A stretch of DNA of 64,000 bases from Trebouxia sp. TZW2008 (lineage: Eukaryota; Chlorophyta; Trebouxiophyceae; Trebouxiales; Trebouxiaceae): contig BDIU01000314.1 of NCBI GenBank assembly GCA_002118135.1, forward strand, positions 50,326 through 114,325, in the 5' to 3' direction. Made by a program: the position numbers and the translations under genes. Under the pieces are notes generated by a model. It searched no databases. It was not told the origin of the DNA and saw only the letters and a program-made list of their open reading frames with translations. Shown piece after piece: positions 1 through 13,400 of this stretch. The number at the start of each line of letters is the position of its first letter. The stretch's first letter is position 1.

Positions 1-181
1 AGTCTGACTTGTCCCAACTATATCCATGTTGCAAACAATGCATTTGTGCTGCCTTGCTGCGTCAGTTGCACAATAGTGACAATATTCTGGCATGTGCGAT
101 TGTCATGTGGGCGTATGCATACCTCTGTGTCAAGCAGATTTCTGGCTGTTCGGAGCCCTGAGTAAATTTAGAATCCTCACA

Positions 182-515
182 GCATTGTAACATTATGTAG
201 CCATGACAAAGTTATTGACATGTTTGTACCTTTGTGTAAACGTCAGCACGTGCTGACAAAGATTGTCGCGTTACTGCATCATAACACACAGAATCATGAC
301 AGCATTGTTGACATATTTGCATGTTTGTGTATATGTGCAGACAAACAGTATCGTGTCACTGCATGACAACATCACACAACCATGACAGCAATATTGACAT
401 ATTTTTATATACGCGTGTGTGCTGACAAACAGTGTCATGTTACTGCATTGTAACATCACACAACCATGACAGCACTATTGAGGTATTTGCATGAGTGTGT
501 GTGTGTGTGTGTGCA
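182..515. repeat. Tandem repeat, about 88 bp x 4, in cryptochrome intron
   Basis: Four diverged copies of a unit of about 88 bp occupy the intron just before the first visible cryptochrome exon. Each carries a 'catgacagca.tattgacatattt' type core followed by a 'gctgacaaacagt' type core. A short GT run follows and ends at the TAG acceptor at 518. No exon sequence is recognisable inside the unit, so this is intron expansion without an exon edge, unlike the exon echoes elsewhere. Confidence 0.75.
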
Positions 516-518
516 TAG

Positions 519-3230
519 GGAGGGGAGTCACTGGCCCTGAAGAGGCTGGAGGACCACATTAAAGACAAGGCGTGGGTGCTGCAGTTTGAGAAACCTAAAG
601 GCAACCCTGCAGCCCTTGAGCCAGCCACCACAGTGCTCAGCCCCTATCTCAAGTTTGGCTGCCTCTCTGTTCGAGTCTTCTATAAACGCCTACAAGAGGT
701 GAGCACCTGAATGCGTTGTCCATGCATGCTGTTTGTTTGTCTGGCTCTTCAAGAACATGTCTTCAAGAGGGGATCATCTTACTGCTCCCAGCCCTGTAGC
801 TCAACATCATTGTCCATGTATGTTGAAATTGTTGATTCCTCAAACTCAAGCCAGTCACCAAAGCGCTCAGCCCCTACCTCAGATTTGGCTGCCTCTCTGT
901 TTGTCTGAGGCTTCTACAAACGCCTTCAAGAGGTGGGTAGCACATGAACAAGTTCGCTCATCATGGCCCACAGTGCTCACCTTTGTTGTTTGTAGGATGC
1001 GTAAACTACAGACATGACAGTCCAGTGACAAAGCACAGTCAAGCCCATCATTGGGCTTATTTGCTTACAGATAGAAGCTGGCACAAATCAATACACAAAG
1101 CCGCCTGTGTCGCTGAGGGGTCAACTGCTTTGGCGCGAGTTCTTCTACTTTGTGGGTGCCAACACCCCCAACTTCGACCAGATGGAGGACAACCCTATCT
1201 GCAAACAAATACCCTGGGAGGCAAATGACGAAAAGGTTGCAGCATGGGAGGCTGGCAAAACTGGTTTTCCCTGGTGAGGTCCAATCACATGGCTTCTTGT
1301 ACAAGTAGCTAAACCATTACAGTTCAAGTTATCATGGCTATTGGTGCATGCCCGCCATGCTATCATGCTTCAGCAATGGAAAACTGAGCCCTGACTCTCC
1401 TATTTGTCCTACTGGCGTTACATCATACTTGCCGCTGACTTTTGGGTTGCTGCCTTGCAGGATTGATGCATGCATGAGGCAGCTTGCCACTCAGGGTTGG
1501 ATGCACCACCTAGCTCGCCACGCAGTAGCTTGCTTCCTCACCCGGGGAGATCTTTACTGCCCCTGGACAGCTGGCAGAGACGTCTTTGACCGATTACTCA
1601 TTGATGATGACTGGAGCCTCAACAATGCCAACTGGATGTGGCTATCAGCCAGCGCGTTTTTCTACCAGTACCACAGAGTGTACAGTCCCATCACTTTTGG
1701 CAAGAAGTATGACCCAGACGGAGCCTTTGTCAGGAAATTTGTGCCTGAACTCAAGGTACAACTTTGTCGTGTTCCACTCTTGAAGAAAATGCCCAGTCAA
1801 ATCCATTTGGTGTCCAAGTCCAATCTGATGCCTGAGTCGGTGTTGCCAGCTCTGACAGAAGCAAACGCATGCACTGAAATTCTTCTGACTGCATGTTTAG
1901 CTACTCAAGCCTATGCAGAGCATGAGCAGGTCTGGGAACTGTTGTCATTAGAAGTGCAAAGGTATGATGCAGTAGCATGTTTGACAAGAACGTGAATGGC
2001 AACACAGGGACATCGCGCCTGCTTGCTGAGGGAACATGGGCACAGCTGTAACTTAAGCATTAGCAGTCAGGTGCTTGTACTCTCTGCAGGACTTTCCAGC
2101 CAGGTGGATTTATGAACCCTGGAAGGCACCCATAGCCGACCAGAAGCAGGCCAATTGCAGGATAGGTGTTGACTACCCTAAACCCATGGTCGACCATGCT
2201 AGTGTCAGCAGCGCCAATGTGGAGAAGCTGAAGACTGCATATGCCCATCAGGACTCTCCAGACAACAAGATCAAGACCCCGCCACATGCCTCTGGGGGTA
2301 CCAGGGGGGGTGGGGGTGCGACCCCAAGCCACTGGCATGGGGGTCAGAGACCGCACCCTGTAGGTATGCTTGTCCCCACCTGCAGTATACGGCTTGTCAG
2401 CGACAAATCAGTGTCAGTATTCAGATGCATATGCAGCCTTACAGTACTTTGTGCGTCTTATGTGGGGTGAGCATGTTATCTTGATGACATGCGGATTAGG
2501 GTTTCTTGTGTCTTATTGCTGCGTGAGCATGGCACAGTATAGGCGCAAATATTGCTCATTCGAGCATTGTAACCATCAGGCCGACTGTATATGCTGGTGC
2601 TGCAAACACCAGTTTGCACCTCCTAAAGCAATCGTGCAGCTGACTGCATATTTTGACTCTGCAGAGGCTCACCAAAGCGCAAAGGCTACGGCAGACTCGC
2701 CCAGTCAGCCGCGCCAACCCGCTGGGTCTACAGATAAGGAGCCTAAGTCTGGTTTTGGTGATGTGACCATGCCAGCAAGCACAGATGAGTCACCTCAGCA
2801 GGGGGCAGGTAACAGCGGGGCAGGGCAGGACGATCATGGGGCTGTTGCACATGGTGCTCACGAGGACAGGGCTGAGCCTGAGGCCACACTGCCAGGTGGC
2901 ACAGCTACAGGGGGTTCTGGACCGGATTCCGGCACCAAGAAGAAGAGTGTTGGAAAAGGGAGAGCAGCGCCTAGCCCTGGAAGCAAGCAGCATGATGCCA
3001 CAGGGGGCTCTGCATCAAAGTCAGGCAAGAAGAGGAGCAGCAGCGATGACTTGCAGCCAGCATCGCCTGACAAGAAGCAGAAGAAGCTTGACTTCAGTGG
3101 TGCTGGTGCTCAGAAGCAACATGCTGAGAACAAGAGTCCTGCCAAGGGTCAACTGTCACCTGAGAAACCAACCAGGACCACGCCAAAAAGGCAGTGCAAG
3201 CTCAAGCTTACGCCTGTGCAGTCTGAATGA
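519..3230 (+). CDS. Animal-like cryptochrome / (6-4) photolyase, 5' part outside window
   Basis: Flavoprotein blue-light receptor or DNA photolyase. Exons are 519-698, 1071-1273, 1461-1755, 2090-2297, 2386-2466 and 2665-3230; all phases join and give 510 residues ending in TGA. The N-terminal antenna domain (roughly 200 residues) lies before the window. Visible family marks are [43 protein letters not shown] with both histidines of the (6-4) photolyase active site, and [10 protein letters not shown] with Asn at the FAD-N5 position, as in photolyases and algal aCRY rather than insect CRY. The last exon encodes a 188-residue Ser/Pro/Lys-rich tail with basic clusters ([14 protein letters not shown]) that may be nuclear signals; such tails are typical of cryptochromes. 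The 87-nt intron 2298-2385 is the least certain join. Light sensing and repair cannot be separated from sequence alone; both are known for algal aCRY. Confidence 0.9.
745..950 (+). repeat. Exon echo of cryptochrome exon 519-698 (3' edge plus donor)
   Basis: Positions 851-950 repeat the last 90 bases or so of the preceding exon and its donor, including 'gctcagcccctacctcag' and 'ggctgcctctctgtt', with small frame-breaking changes. A shorter, more decayed copy of the donor end lies at about 745-775. Both sit inside the intron, downstream of the working exon. Confidence 0.75.
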
Positions 3231-3693
3231 CCAATGTCCCATTGACATATACCATCTACAGCTTGACTAACTGCTGAGGTTTTCGGTGTTGAATGTGTTG
3301 TTGTTGGGGTCGTTCTTTTCTGATGTATCAGGATGTATCAGGATAAGTTTGAGTGTATGACGCTGGGCTGAGGTGTTTGGTGTGGTCCTGTTTGAATTTG
3401 CAGACGTGCATGTATTGTGGCTCGTCATGGGACGCTATCAGTATCATCAATGCAGTCTTTCTGTTTTGTACAAAGCTGAGGCGAGTAGCGACATATAGGG
3501 AACTGAAATTTCGTGTTACACTGAATTCAAATTCACCGAATCAATGTCAGGTAAGTCCAGCTTGGGTCAAAGGTTTCAGATGAACACAACAGTCTGTTGA
3601 GTGTGTCAAATTTGATATGCTCTGTGCTAGACATTTCTCTTTTACAATTGCCTGCTTATCGTCCCCTTTCAGTCGTGAACACCTGCAGTTGAT
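3231..3693. other. Convergent 3' spacer
   Basis: This region lies between the cryptochrome stop and the stop of the minus-strand gene at 3694. It is relatively AT-rich and holds no convincing exon. TTACA at about 3644 reads TGTAA on the minus strand and fits the polyadenylation signal of the minus-strand gene. Confidence 0.6.
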
Positions 3694-4026
3694 CTAGATC
3701 TTGAGCCTATTCCAATCTTCAGCAATGGCAAGCTCTTTCAAGCCATCATCAACGGCTGTGAGGCAAATTTTACCATCTTCCACATTAACGGTCAGCTTTG
3801 CACAATGGGTGCTTCCAAGATCTTCTGCCTTTGCATGAGCCCAGAATGACGCTTGCAAGCACGATGCGGGCATGAGTGCATGCTGCTCCACAATGATGCA
3901 TTTGGCATCATCACTGTGCCACAAAGTACTGAAAATATCCTTCTGGTCAGTCGCAAATTTTGGCGCTTCTCTGCGATTCGATAGCTCAAAGAGCAGTTGT
4001 GCTGACTTATGTAATGGCGCAGCAGG
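3694..4026 (-). CDS. Unidentified small protein, C-terminal exon
   Basis: On the minus strand an open frame of about 110 codons runs from near 4026 to TAG at 3694. It reads as globular protein (segments AQLLFELSNRREAPKF, DAKCIIVEQHALMPAS, AKLTVNVEDGKICLTAVDDG, LKELAIAEDWNRLKI) with little low complexity. The frame is closed by a stop at 4039-4041 and has no ATG, so at least one 5' exon is missing. An AG at 4027-4028 is a possible acceptor. A TGTAA motif follows the stop. I do not recognise the family. It is divergent from the pseudokinase gene and probably shares its promoter spacer. Confidence 0.5.
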   Translation of the reverse strand, partial: PAAPLHKSAQLLFELSNRREAPKFATDQKDIFSTLWHSDDAKCIIVEQHALMPASCLQASFWAHAKAEDLGSTHCAKLTVNVEDGKICLTAVDDGLKELAIAEDWNRLKI

Positions 4027-4040
4027 CTCAGCAGGATATC

Positions 4041-4474
4041 AAAGGGCACCTTGTTGGCGTTTCAGCAAGCGTTATCAGCATTTATAAGCGACACATGGTC
4101 TGCAAGTTGAGCACGTGAAATCGTTTTTGACAGAATTTTAGGGCAATGCCGCGACCATTGCGTGGCCCCTTGCTCTCGCGCGATCAGCACGGCAGAACGC
4201 GCGTGTTGCGTTTCACCCTGACAAAGCTAACGTTTCGTTGACGCAGCGTGCTGCCAGCCGCAGGCTGTCCGACTTGACAGGCCGGGCGGCTCTTGATCAG
4301 TACCTGTAGGAGGTTGTAGCTCTGAGCGTATCCGCTTTACAACCTCCTGTTGGTGCCTGTACTTTCCTTGCTTGACCGCAAGCGGGTTCGTTCAGTTTGT
4401 GCTTCACTGTATCTTGCAAGGCAGCAGCGCAGTTTATCGTCAGCCGGCGGTCATCAGTCTAACCTTCGACGAGC
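4041..4474. promoter_or_regulatory. CpG-rich divergent promoter spacer
   Basis: This spacer separates the minus-strand gene from the pseudokinase start at 4475. It is markedly richer in CG dinucleotides than its surroundings (clusters around 4141-4300 such as 'ctctcgcgcgatcagcacgg'). The missing 5' exon of the minus gene should also lie here. No TATA box or named motif can be assigned with confidence. Confidence 0.45.
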
Positions 4475-7400
4475 ATGTCGGACGAGGCTGTGGCTCTGAC
4501 GCCGTCCAATCTGCGAACTTTGTCCGTTCCTGCAACACCAGGCTCAGTCCCTGCTGCTCCGTTCAAAAGGCATGATCGTACTAAGTCGCACCCAGCAATT
4601 GACGAAGGCAGTACTGACAGCGGCAGCGAAGGCACAGAACCCCGCAACTTGTCTTCAGCGTTTGATGCAGTTGTCACAAAATCAGAGCCGACGCTGGAAA
4701 CAGCTGCCAGCGTCGTAAACCCAGTAGACTACCGCGACATCGTGGACCAGAACCAAGGCCACAGCCTGTCAGTGCCAGTCTCGCAGACGCCAGTCAAGCC
4801 TGACGCCCTCCCAAAAGCGACTGTCTCTGAGAGAGCAAACGCTTTGAAGAGCCCTAGTGTTCAGTCTGACACTCCCTCAGCAGATGACGCCCTCAAGGGC
4901 ATTGTAAAGCCAGTCTCAGGCACCCCAGTTGCAGCAGATCAAGCAGAGATCTGTCCACCCTCCCCACCTCAGTCACGGCCAGTCGAGAATGAAGCACTGT
5001 ATATGGATGCAGTGCCAGGAACCAAAGGCGCTTCACTCCCACATGATGAAGCAGAGCGCCTCAGGACTGTGGCTTTGCTTGGCATTCTAGACCAGCCAGA
5101 GGACCCTGTGCTAGCATCCATCACAAAACTTGTGACTCGCCTGCTTAAGGTGTCTACTGCAGGTCAGTACGCACAGTCACAACTGCCAGATATAGCGTCA
5201 CGCACGCTGCCGTCTGCATTTAAGCATGCTGCAATATTGACACTAGCTGCATGACCGCTTGCATGAGACTTTTCAGTTCGCCTGTGATTCTGCAACATCA
5301 ATGCCGCTTTGGTAACACCCAGAGACACCCCTGCCTTCCATTTGCATGCTGTGCAGCACCTAACTGGCAGCTGCAGATGCAAATCAGTGAACCCCTGCAG
5401 TACCTCCTGATTGCTTGCGCTTGGATCGCGTCACACCCACATCAGCGCAAGTGCTATGCACACTGATGCCTGCAAGCATCAACAGCACTGGCAGGGACAG
5501 CTTGTGATGGCCGTTACTGTGCACAATTGGCACTGCAAGTTGCATCCACTCACCACAGCACCTTTTGAACATTTGCCCTTCTGGTTTTGTCAGACTTGCA
5601 ACAGCACAATTGCCACAAAGTCTGTGTTGCTGGCAGGCATCAACATCATTGACAAGGATCGTCTCTGGTGGCCGTCACTGTGCACGACTGGTTTGCCAGC
5701 TCATGGCTGGACTCACCCTCGCCAGATTGGCTTTTGCTCCTATACGCTGCTATCAGAGGCAGCTGAAGTCCTGGTGGTTGAGGATGCCCAGAAGGATCAC
5801 AGGTGGGTGCTGGGCCCTTTCAGTGTCTGCATGACATTTCACTTGTATGATGCAATTTTCAGCTAGACCAAAAGGAAGTCATCTTGCAAGAGGGGTGTCT
5901 CACCCTGTTCTTTGGAGGGCATGTGAGGTGTCAACTTACTCAGCCCTTTGATGCTCTGCAAATTACTTGGCTGTCACCAGGTAGCAAGCAAAGGCGATGT
6001 GATCTCATCCAGCATATATGTGAGTGCACCAACACCTTCTGCTGCATTGGCAATAGAGTCTGCAAAGATTGCAGGCTGTTGTTTTTGTGGCAGGCTTTTG
6101 CTTCTGGTTGACGAGTGTTTCGTCACTGGAGTTGCGCAATGCACTGATTTGCAGCAGTTCCCCATGGCATATGAGCTGGAGCAACAGTCAGCCATTGTAG
6201 ATGCTGTGTTGATGACAGATTGCATTCTCAACGTCTTGGCTTGGATTAGGAAATCTGTGATGCCAAGCTTGCTGCTGTACCTGAAGATCAAGACGCCTCA
6301 ATTGCTATCTAGCCTTGCCAGCATCTGTCAGTGACTTTTGTTGTGTCATCTCAAGCAGGAGCTCAAGCTGTTCTGCATTCATGCAGATTCAAAGACAGCC
6401 CCTTTGTGACTGGCTTCCCCAACATCCGTTTCTATGGTGGAGCGCCTCTCATTGCTTCCAACGGCCACCGCATTGGCGCCTTGTAAGTTCTCTGCCACCC
6501 TTTGCCATGCCGTGCCTCATCAAACTGACTGTCACCTATTGTTCAGTCAAAACAGAGACAACCTGCAATGTCTTGCACATTGCATCAACATTAGAGCATG
6601 TGTGGCAGGTTGTTTTCCCACATACATACAAGTGTTCACTGACATGTGTGTCAGTGTCTTTTCAGAAACACCTCGTCAGTGAGAGATCTGTCACATACAA
6701 ACGTTGCTTTGGTCTCAAGTGGGTATTGGCTGCATTCAGGTGTGCCATCGACCAGCAGCCCAGATCCTTGTCATCACAGCAGTTGGCAGTTCTTGCACAC
6801 TTGGCAGAAATGGTGGTGCGCCGCATAGAGCGCGACAAACAGATCCTGCTGCAGCAGCACTCCAAGACTACGCTGCTGCGCACGCTTCGAAACCAACAGG
6901 AGGCTGTGTTGCTGTGTGACACTGCCATGAATGGCTGGCCCATCCTGTTCACCAACAAGTCCTGCTATGACATGTTGGGGTGGGATGAGGGGACACTGGG
7001 GGGTAGGGGGGTGTGGGATTGTTTCAAGATGGAGCCTGGCAGCAAGGTAGATGCCCCTGTTCCCGTTTACCCTGTTTGTATGGTAGCTGGCAGGGGAAAG
7101 GAATGACGTCAGGTGTCATGGTGGAGTGGCTGCTGTGTCAACATTTGTTCTTAGTCCCAATGCTTGACCAGCATTGCTGTCATTGTTCTGAGCCTCTAGT
7201 GAGGTGTCACCGTAGACCTCGGACTGCAGACAACGGAGGGAATGGGCTGTCGTCCAGTTGCTGCTGTGACTTGCAATGCTGACTATTGTCTCAAAACGGG
7301 CGTGACTTGATCTCACCATACGCGGTGGTCATTGTTGCAACAACTTGCCTCAGACAGCATTTCAGCAGCAATTCCTCTATGCAAGGGCCACAAGAGCTAC

Positions 7401-10400
7401 ACTGCGTGTGGGATGCTGCTTGACTGCTGTTTGAGTTGCAAGGTATTGCGTGCAAGTGCTCCATGCTGAACAGATTCCATCAAAGACTGTTCTAAGCCTG
7501 CGATGTACATGATGCAGATCATTCCACTGCTCTTGTTGTTGGCTTTTGGCAGTGATGCATGTTGAAACCTTGTTTCATGCAGTCATCATTGAAAGCCATT
7601 CCAGGTCAGAGTGTACAGGTCCTTGCCTTGAAACCCATGTCAACTAATTACAGACTGCCAATACACCAAGGCAAAGTGGTGATTGATGTAAGGACTGAGA
7701 TCTGTGGTCACCCTCAAACGGCCATCTTGAATTTCACAAGAATTTTGGTTACTCATGTCGGCATTCTCACTTCTGATGTTTCCAGCTGGCTGCCCCAATC
7801 TCAATGTCTAGCATGAAAAACAAATCTTCTTGGGTGTGCAGGAGTCGTCTGAGAAGGCTCTAGCACAGAGGACGCGCTTCACCATCAAAGCCTCATCCAC
7901 AAAGTTTCCCACGCATGCCCGCCAGCTTCAGCTAGAGTTCAGGTGGGCCTGCATATACAGCGCTTTCCATCACTGCTGATACACTCATCAAGCCTATTGC
8001 ATGACAACACAATGCTTGCATTGCAGACATTGTTATCACCTGACTGCAATTTGTGTCTGGGTCAGGAAGCTGTGTTGAGAACAAGTACAGTACATACTGG
8101 AGTTTCAATTGGATTGCGCCTGACAGTAGGCCCGTGCAGCTGCTACAGCAATGCCTCACATACAGGACGCAAGCACCTGGTCTGCAGAGGCCTTCATGAC
8201 GCACTGCTGGTCCAGATGGCTTACGTCCTGCATTTGAGCATTGATGAAACAGCTGCCACACCAGTTGTTGGGCACCTTTATGTCACAGGTCTGGCATCAA
8301 TGCCTGGCATCATGCTTGGGTCTCTTTATGCTCTCAGACCAAAATTTTGCATTTGTCTAAGGCACAGTTTGCCACGGATCCATTACCTGTGTCACAGCAG
8401 CACAAAGCAAAGCAAGGACCACATTATTTAGCATCATGAAGGGAGCTGTTGTGAGGAGAAGCAGCCCAGACCTGCGTTACAAGACAAAGCGTGTGTGTCA
8501 CTCTGCAGGCCTGCCAGTGCATCCAGAGCCGTTCATCACTCCCTGCAGATTGGCATCTTTGGCTTCATCAGTAACAAGGACAAATTGTTCCAGCTGTACT
8601 TTGTGACCAATGCGGTAGACCCATATCTCTAGATAAAGTGTGTGTGTGGCTCTCTGCAGGCCTGCCAACACACCCACAGCCATCCATCCTTCCCTGCAGA
8701 TTGGCATCCCCGCTTCCATCAGTGACCGGATGACCTGTTCCAGCTGTACTTTGTCACCATTGCTACAGACCGATCTCACAAGACAAAATGTGTGTGTCAC
8801 TTGCAGGCCTGCCAACACACCCACAGCCATCCACCCCTCCCTACAGATTGGCATCCCTGCTTTCATCGGTGACCGGGATGACCTGTTCCAGCTATACTTT
8901 GTGACCATTGCGCCAGTGCCCCAGATCCTTACTGCCCCAGGCAAACTGCAGGTAGCGCTGCTGCTGCATCGCGTGAAGTCCTGTTGCCTTCTGCACTGGT
9001 GTTTTGGTGTGTCTGCCTGTGTACACCGTGCTAAGGCCTAATAATTCCTGCGCTGCTGGCCATGCTGCTTCAGCACTTGACAGACTTAGCCTACGTCCTG
9101 ACATTCAGTCCTTGACATACAGCTGTGTTGTGCCAATGTTCAGCTGGCGGATGTCAGCCTGCACTCTGGTGAGGCCCAGATGTGCTGGGGGTCTGAACCA
9201 GACAGCTTCAGCCTCTGATACGTCCAACCTCATTCAATATACCTGTACAGGCTGAAATGCAACAGCACATAGCTGGTGTAAGCTTGCTGAATCCTAGTAG
9301 CAGCTAGACCTTGGCCAGCACTGTTCTAGGCTGTACTTTGAGCCTCGTTTCTGACAATCAGGCTCTCACATGCGCCAATGTTGTGCAGGCTGAAATGCGC
9401 CAACGGTCAGCTGGTGTGAGTGTGCTGAGGCCCAGTGATGCCTGGGCTAAGAATCAAACAGCTCCAGCCTACAACAGTTTCCCCAGTGACATCCGCCACA
9501 AGCGGACTCAGCAGAATCTGGTGAACATTAACTGCGAGCTGCCTAGCCTGCAGCAAAGCCAGTTTGAGGAGGTACAGCTGGGTATGCTGTTGGGAGGCAG
9601 CAGCTCTGGCAACGTGTACAGAGGCATGTGGAGAAGCATCCCTGTTGCTGTCAAGGTATGTTGCTCAAAGCCCAACATTGCACATGGCCTTGTCTTGTTG
9701 AGATGATGGTCTTTTTTGGTGGGTTGTAATTTGGTATGCTGTTAGGAGGCAGCAGCTCTGGCAATATGCACAGGGGCATGTGGAGAAACATTCCTGTTGC
9801 TGTCAAGGTATGCCATTTGAGGCTTGCACTTGCATGTGATGGTTTGTTGGTTGTGATGAGTTACAGCTGAACATGCTGCTTGGCACCAGTAGGTCTGGCA
9901 ACGTGTGCTGAGGCAAAGGGAGGGGGCAGTCCTGTTGCCATCAGGGCATGTTGCTGACGTCCTACCTATTCACACGGCCTGTTTTTGGGGTGATCGCCGG
10001 TTCTGATGGGTCTGCTGTGCATGCTGCTGGTAGGCAGCAGCTCTGGCAGCGTGTACAGCGGCATGTGAGAAACATTGATGTTGATGCAGAAGTCTGGTTG
10101 CACTGTACAAAGCTCTCTCATTTTTGCACGTGACTTGCTTTCTGAGGCATGCTGATGGCCAGCAATTCTGCTTGGCATGTGAAGCAATGACCCTGTCAAG
10201 ACTCTTGCTCGATAGAGCCAATGGTTGCGTTGCAGTCTGTTGCTTGCCCAGGTCTAGCATTCAGATTCCATGCAGAGGATGCATCTGCCGCAACTGAACT
10301 CAAACATCCAGTTGTGTGAGGGTTGCTTCTCTGCACTGGAAGCAGCACTGTTAGCCTGGCAAGTATAGAGCTGAATATGCTGAGTTTGAAGCTGAGTGGT

Positions 10401-13400
10401 TGTTGTCAGATCAAGGCATGTATGGAAAAGTGTCAACAACGCAGGAACAGACCTGACGACAGCTGTAGTTGCAGTCATCTGCTTGTGACAGCATGTGCAG
10501 CATCAGTCAGCCCCTTGATGCATTGCATGTATCCACTGCAACCATACATGCATACTCTGCCACGTAACGTTGCCCAAACATCTCAAAGGCAGATTTGCCT
10601 TGACAGCAAGTTTCAATTTGTGGGCGTGTCTGCACTGAAAGACTCAGCAGAGTAGTATAGCAGCAAGTGCAGTTACTGTGCAATGCTGGGGCTGCTGCAA
10701 TGCACAGATGACTCTGTATCCAGCTGTGTTTGTACAAGCTGTGCAATGGTGCCATGTCAAAGGTCAGGCGCTTGATGCTTTGGCTCAAGCCAGGTAATGC
10801 GACTGAGGTTTGGAATGTACCAATGAACAGCCAATACAGCACGGCTGGGTGGCAAGGTCTATGTGCTAGCCCATCAGAAGCAGCAAGGTCCTTGGTCGGC
10901 AGCGCTTATGTTTGCTGTTTGTCGTATGAAGTGTCCAGTGTAAGCTGTTGCTGCACTGCAAGGCATGTGACTGCTGATCTGCTGAAGTCACAGAAGTGCA
11001 CTGTGCATGCGGGTTGAGGCAGCTGAATTTGGCTGCCTTACAAGTCAATACCTGAGCTGTAAAATAATCATTCCAAGCTGCCCCACAGCTTCTGCACAAT
11101 AGCTGCTCTTTGAAAAGGTGTCATAGGCCCCGCATCAGGCAGGAATGGCTTCCATGCATCCTCTCGTTCCTACCTGAGTTACCCAGTGTTGTGACAATTC
11201 TTCGTCAAAACAGCAGCAACAGCACCATGGTCCTTGCTCACATATCTTTTTTTTTTTGGGGGTTACAGGGGAGATGTCCATTCCCAGTAGGCAAACAGCC
11301 AACCCAGACACCGGACGAACCTGGCATGTGCACAAACAGCGGCCTAGTCAACGAGCGGCTAACATATCATTTCTGCTGAATGACTGGAGTCATTGCTTTG
11401 ACGGTGACCTGCTTTGTTGTGTGCCTGCAATAAATCAAGGCAAGGCTAGTGGGCTGCATTGCAAGCGATGAGCAGGGTGGCTTAACACAAGAAATAAGCA
11501 GCGATTCGTGTCTCACAGATCCTACTTGCTGTTCCTGCACTGGCTTGACATATCTGCTATGCCTGTGTGCCTGCAGAAAACCCGGGCAAGGCTGGTAGAC
11601 TGTGTCCCAAGGGGTGAGAAGGACGCCCTCATCACACAAGAAGCAGCAGCAGCCATGGGTGTTTCTCATCCCCACCTGGTGACTACCTACAAGTACGCCA
11701 TCAAGTATCATGAGAAGGGACAGCCACATGAGAGACTTGAGATGCATGATGATGGCAAGCCTCTGCTGCCTGGCACTGCTGAGTGCTGGCTGTTCATGGA
11801 GCTGTGCAACAAGGGCACCCTGCAGGTTGGTTGCCATGACCAGCCCCAACTCTCATGCCTTGAACCTCTTCATCACTATGCCATTGAACATCATGAGAAG
11901 GGAACAACTGCATGAGAGATTGGGGATGCATGATGATGGCAAGCCGCTACTGCCTGGCACTGCTGAGTGCTGGCTGTTCATGGAGCTGTGCAAAAAGGGC
12001 ACTCTACACGTTGGTTGTTGCCGCGAGCCCCCTCAATTATTGTGATTTGAACCCAGTTCAGGTCGTTCAGTACCATGGGAAAGGCAAGGTGCATGAGAGA
12101 CTTGAGGTGCATGACGATGGCAAGCCGCTGCTGGCAGGCACTGCTGAGTGCTGGCTGTTCATGAAGCTGTGCAAAAAGGGCACGCTGCAGGTCAACTGTC
12201 GCTATGAGTGATTTGACTGCTCATGGTCCAAACTTGCTTGCTGGAGCAGACTGTGCCTTTGAGGAAAAGGCATCAAGTGCTAGGCCGTGATGCCTGATTT
12301 GCAACAATACACTGTAAGCTTGTCAGCAAGCCCCTAGCAGAATGTGCGGCTATTGATTGCAAGATGTTCGCCAATGCTGCAAGGCGCATGAAGGAGCAGC
12401 CTGACAAGGCATCCAGTTCAAACAGCCTGTGGTGCCAAGCACTGCAGTGTCTGATCCTGGTGCATGTTGCTCTTGACAAGCAGGCAGGCTTGATCAGAAC
12501 CCACATATGGCGTTCAAACCACTGACAACTGGCAGCTGAACTGCCCTTTTCTCAGCTCTTGCCTGTGTCCATGCAGCACTGGGTGGTTTCTGAGCTTTGA
12601 TGGCAAGCCCAAGCTAGCAGCTTTTCTCAACAGTGCCCATGAGGCAGCGTCAACTTGCTGCACATCACTGCTGACACTCCGCATTTTTGCCTATGCAGCA
12701 CGCTATGGACAACGGCTGGTTTCTGAGCCCCGATGGCAAGCCAAAGCTGGTAGCCATGCTGAGCAGCGCCCATGAGGCCAGCTTGGGAGTGGCTCAGCTG
12801 CACCGGGAGGATGTTATCCACGGCGGTCTGTGCCCTGCTGCCTGCTTCCTCAAGGCTGCCCGCAACCAGAGAGGCTTTGTAGTCAAGGTGCGTTCTTGCC
12901 CTTTGCATTGTTGTCCCATTGCAATCAACACAGAGGCTGTGCACTCCTGTTGGTTCCTGTTCTTGGGGTGTTGGTTCGCCTACTGATAACACGGGCTTTG
13001 TAGTCAAGGTGGTCTCTTGTCATGCTGCCTGCTTCCTCAAGGCTGCTTGCGACCAGAAAGGCTTTGTAGTCAAGGTGTGCTCCAGTCCTGTGCATCAACA
13101 GTCCCATTGTAAAGGAACATAGCGGTTGTGCAGTCCCAGAGGGTAGCTTTCCTAGGTTGTACTCAAGGTGGCCACTTGCCCTGCCACCTGCTTCCTCAAG
13201 GCTGCCCCCAACCAGAGAGGCTTCGTAGGCAAGGTAGGACTCTGCCTTGTCCTTTCCAGGTATTTCTACGTTTGTCCCTGTAGTCAGACCACCTCTGTTT
13301 GGACATTTCTGCTGTCTGAGGCTGTGTAGTCATGCTGGGTACCCGTCCTGTGGCTGCAACTACCAAGAGGGGCTTTGCAGTTGCACTGGGCACCTGCCCT

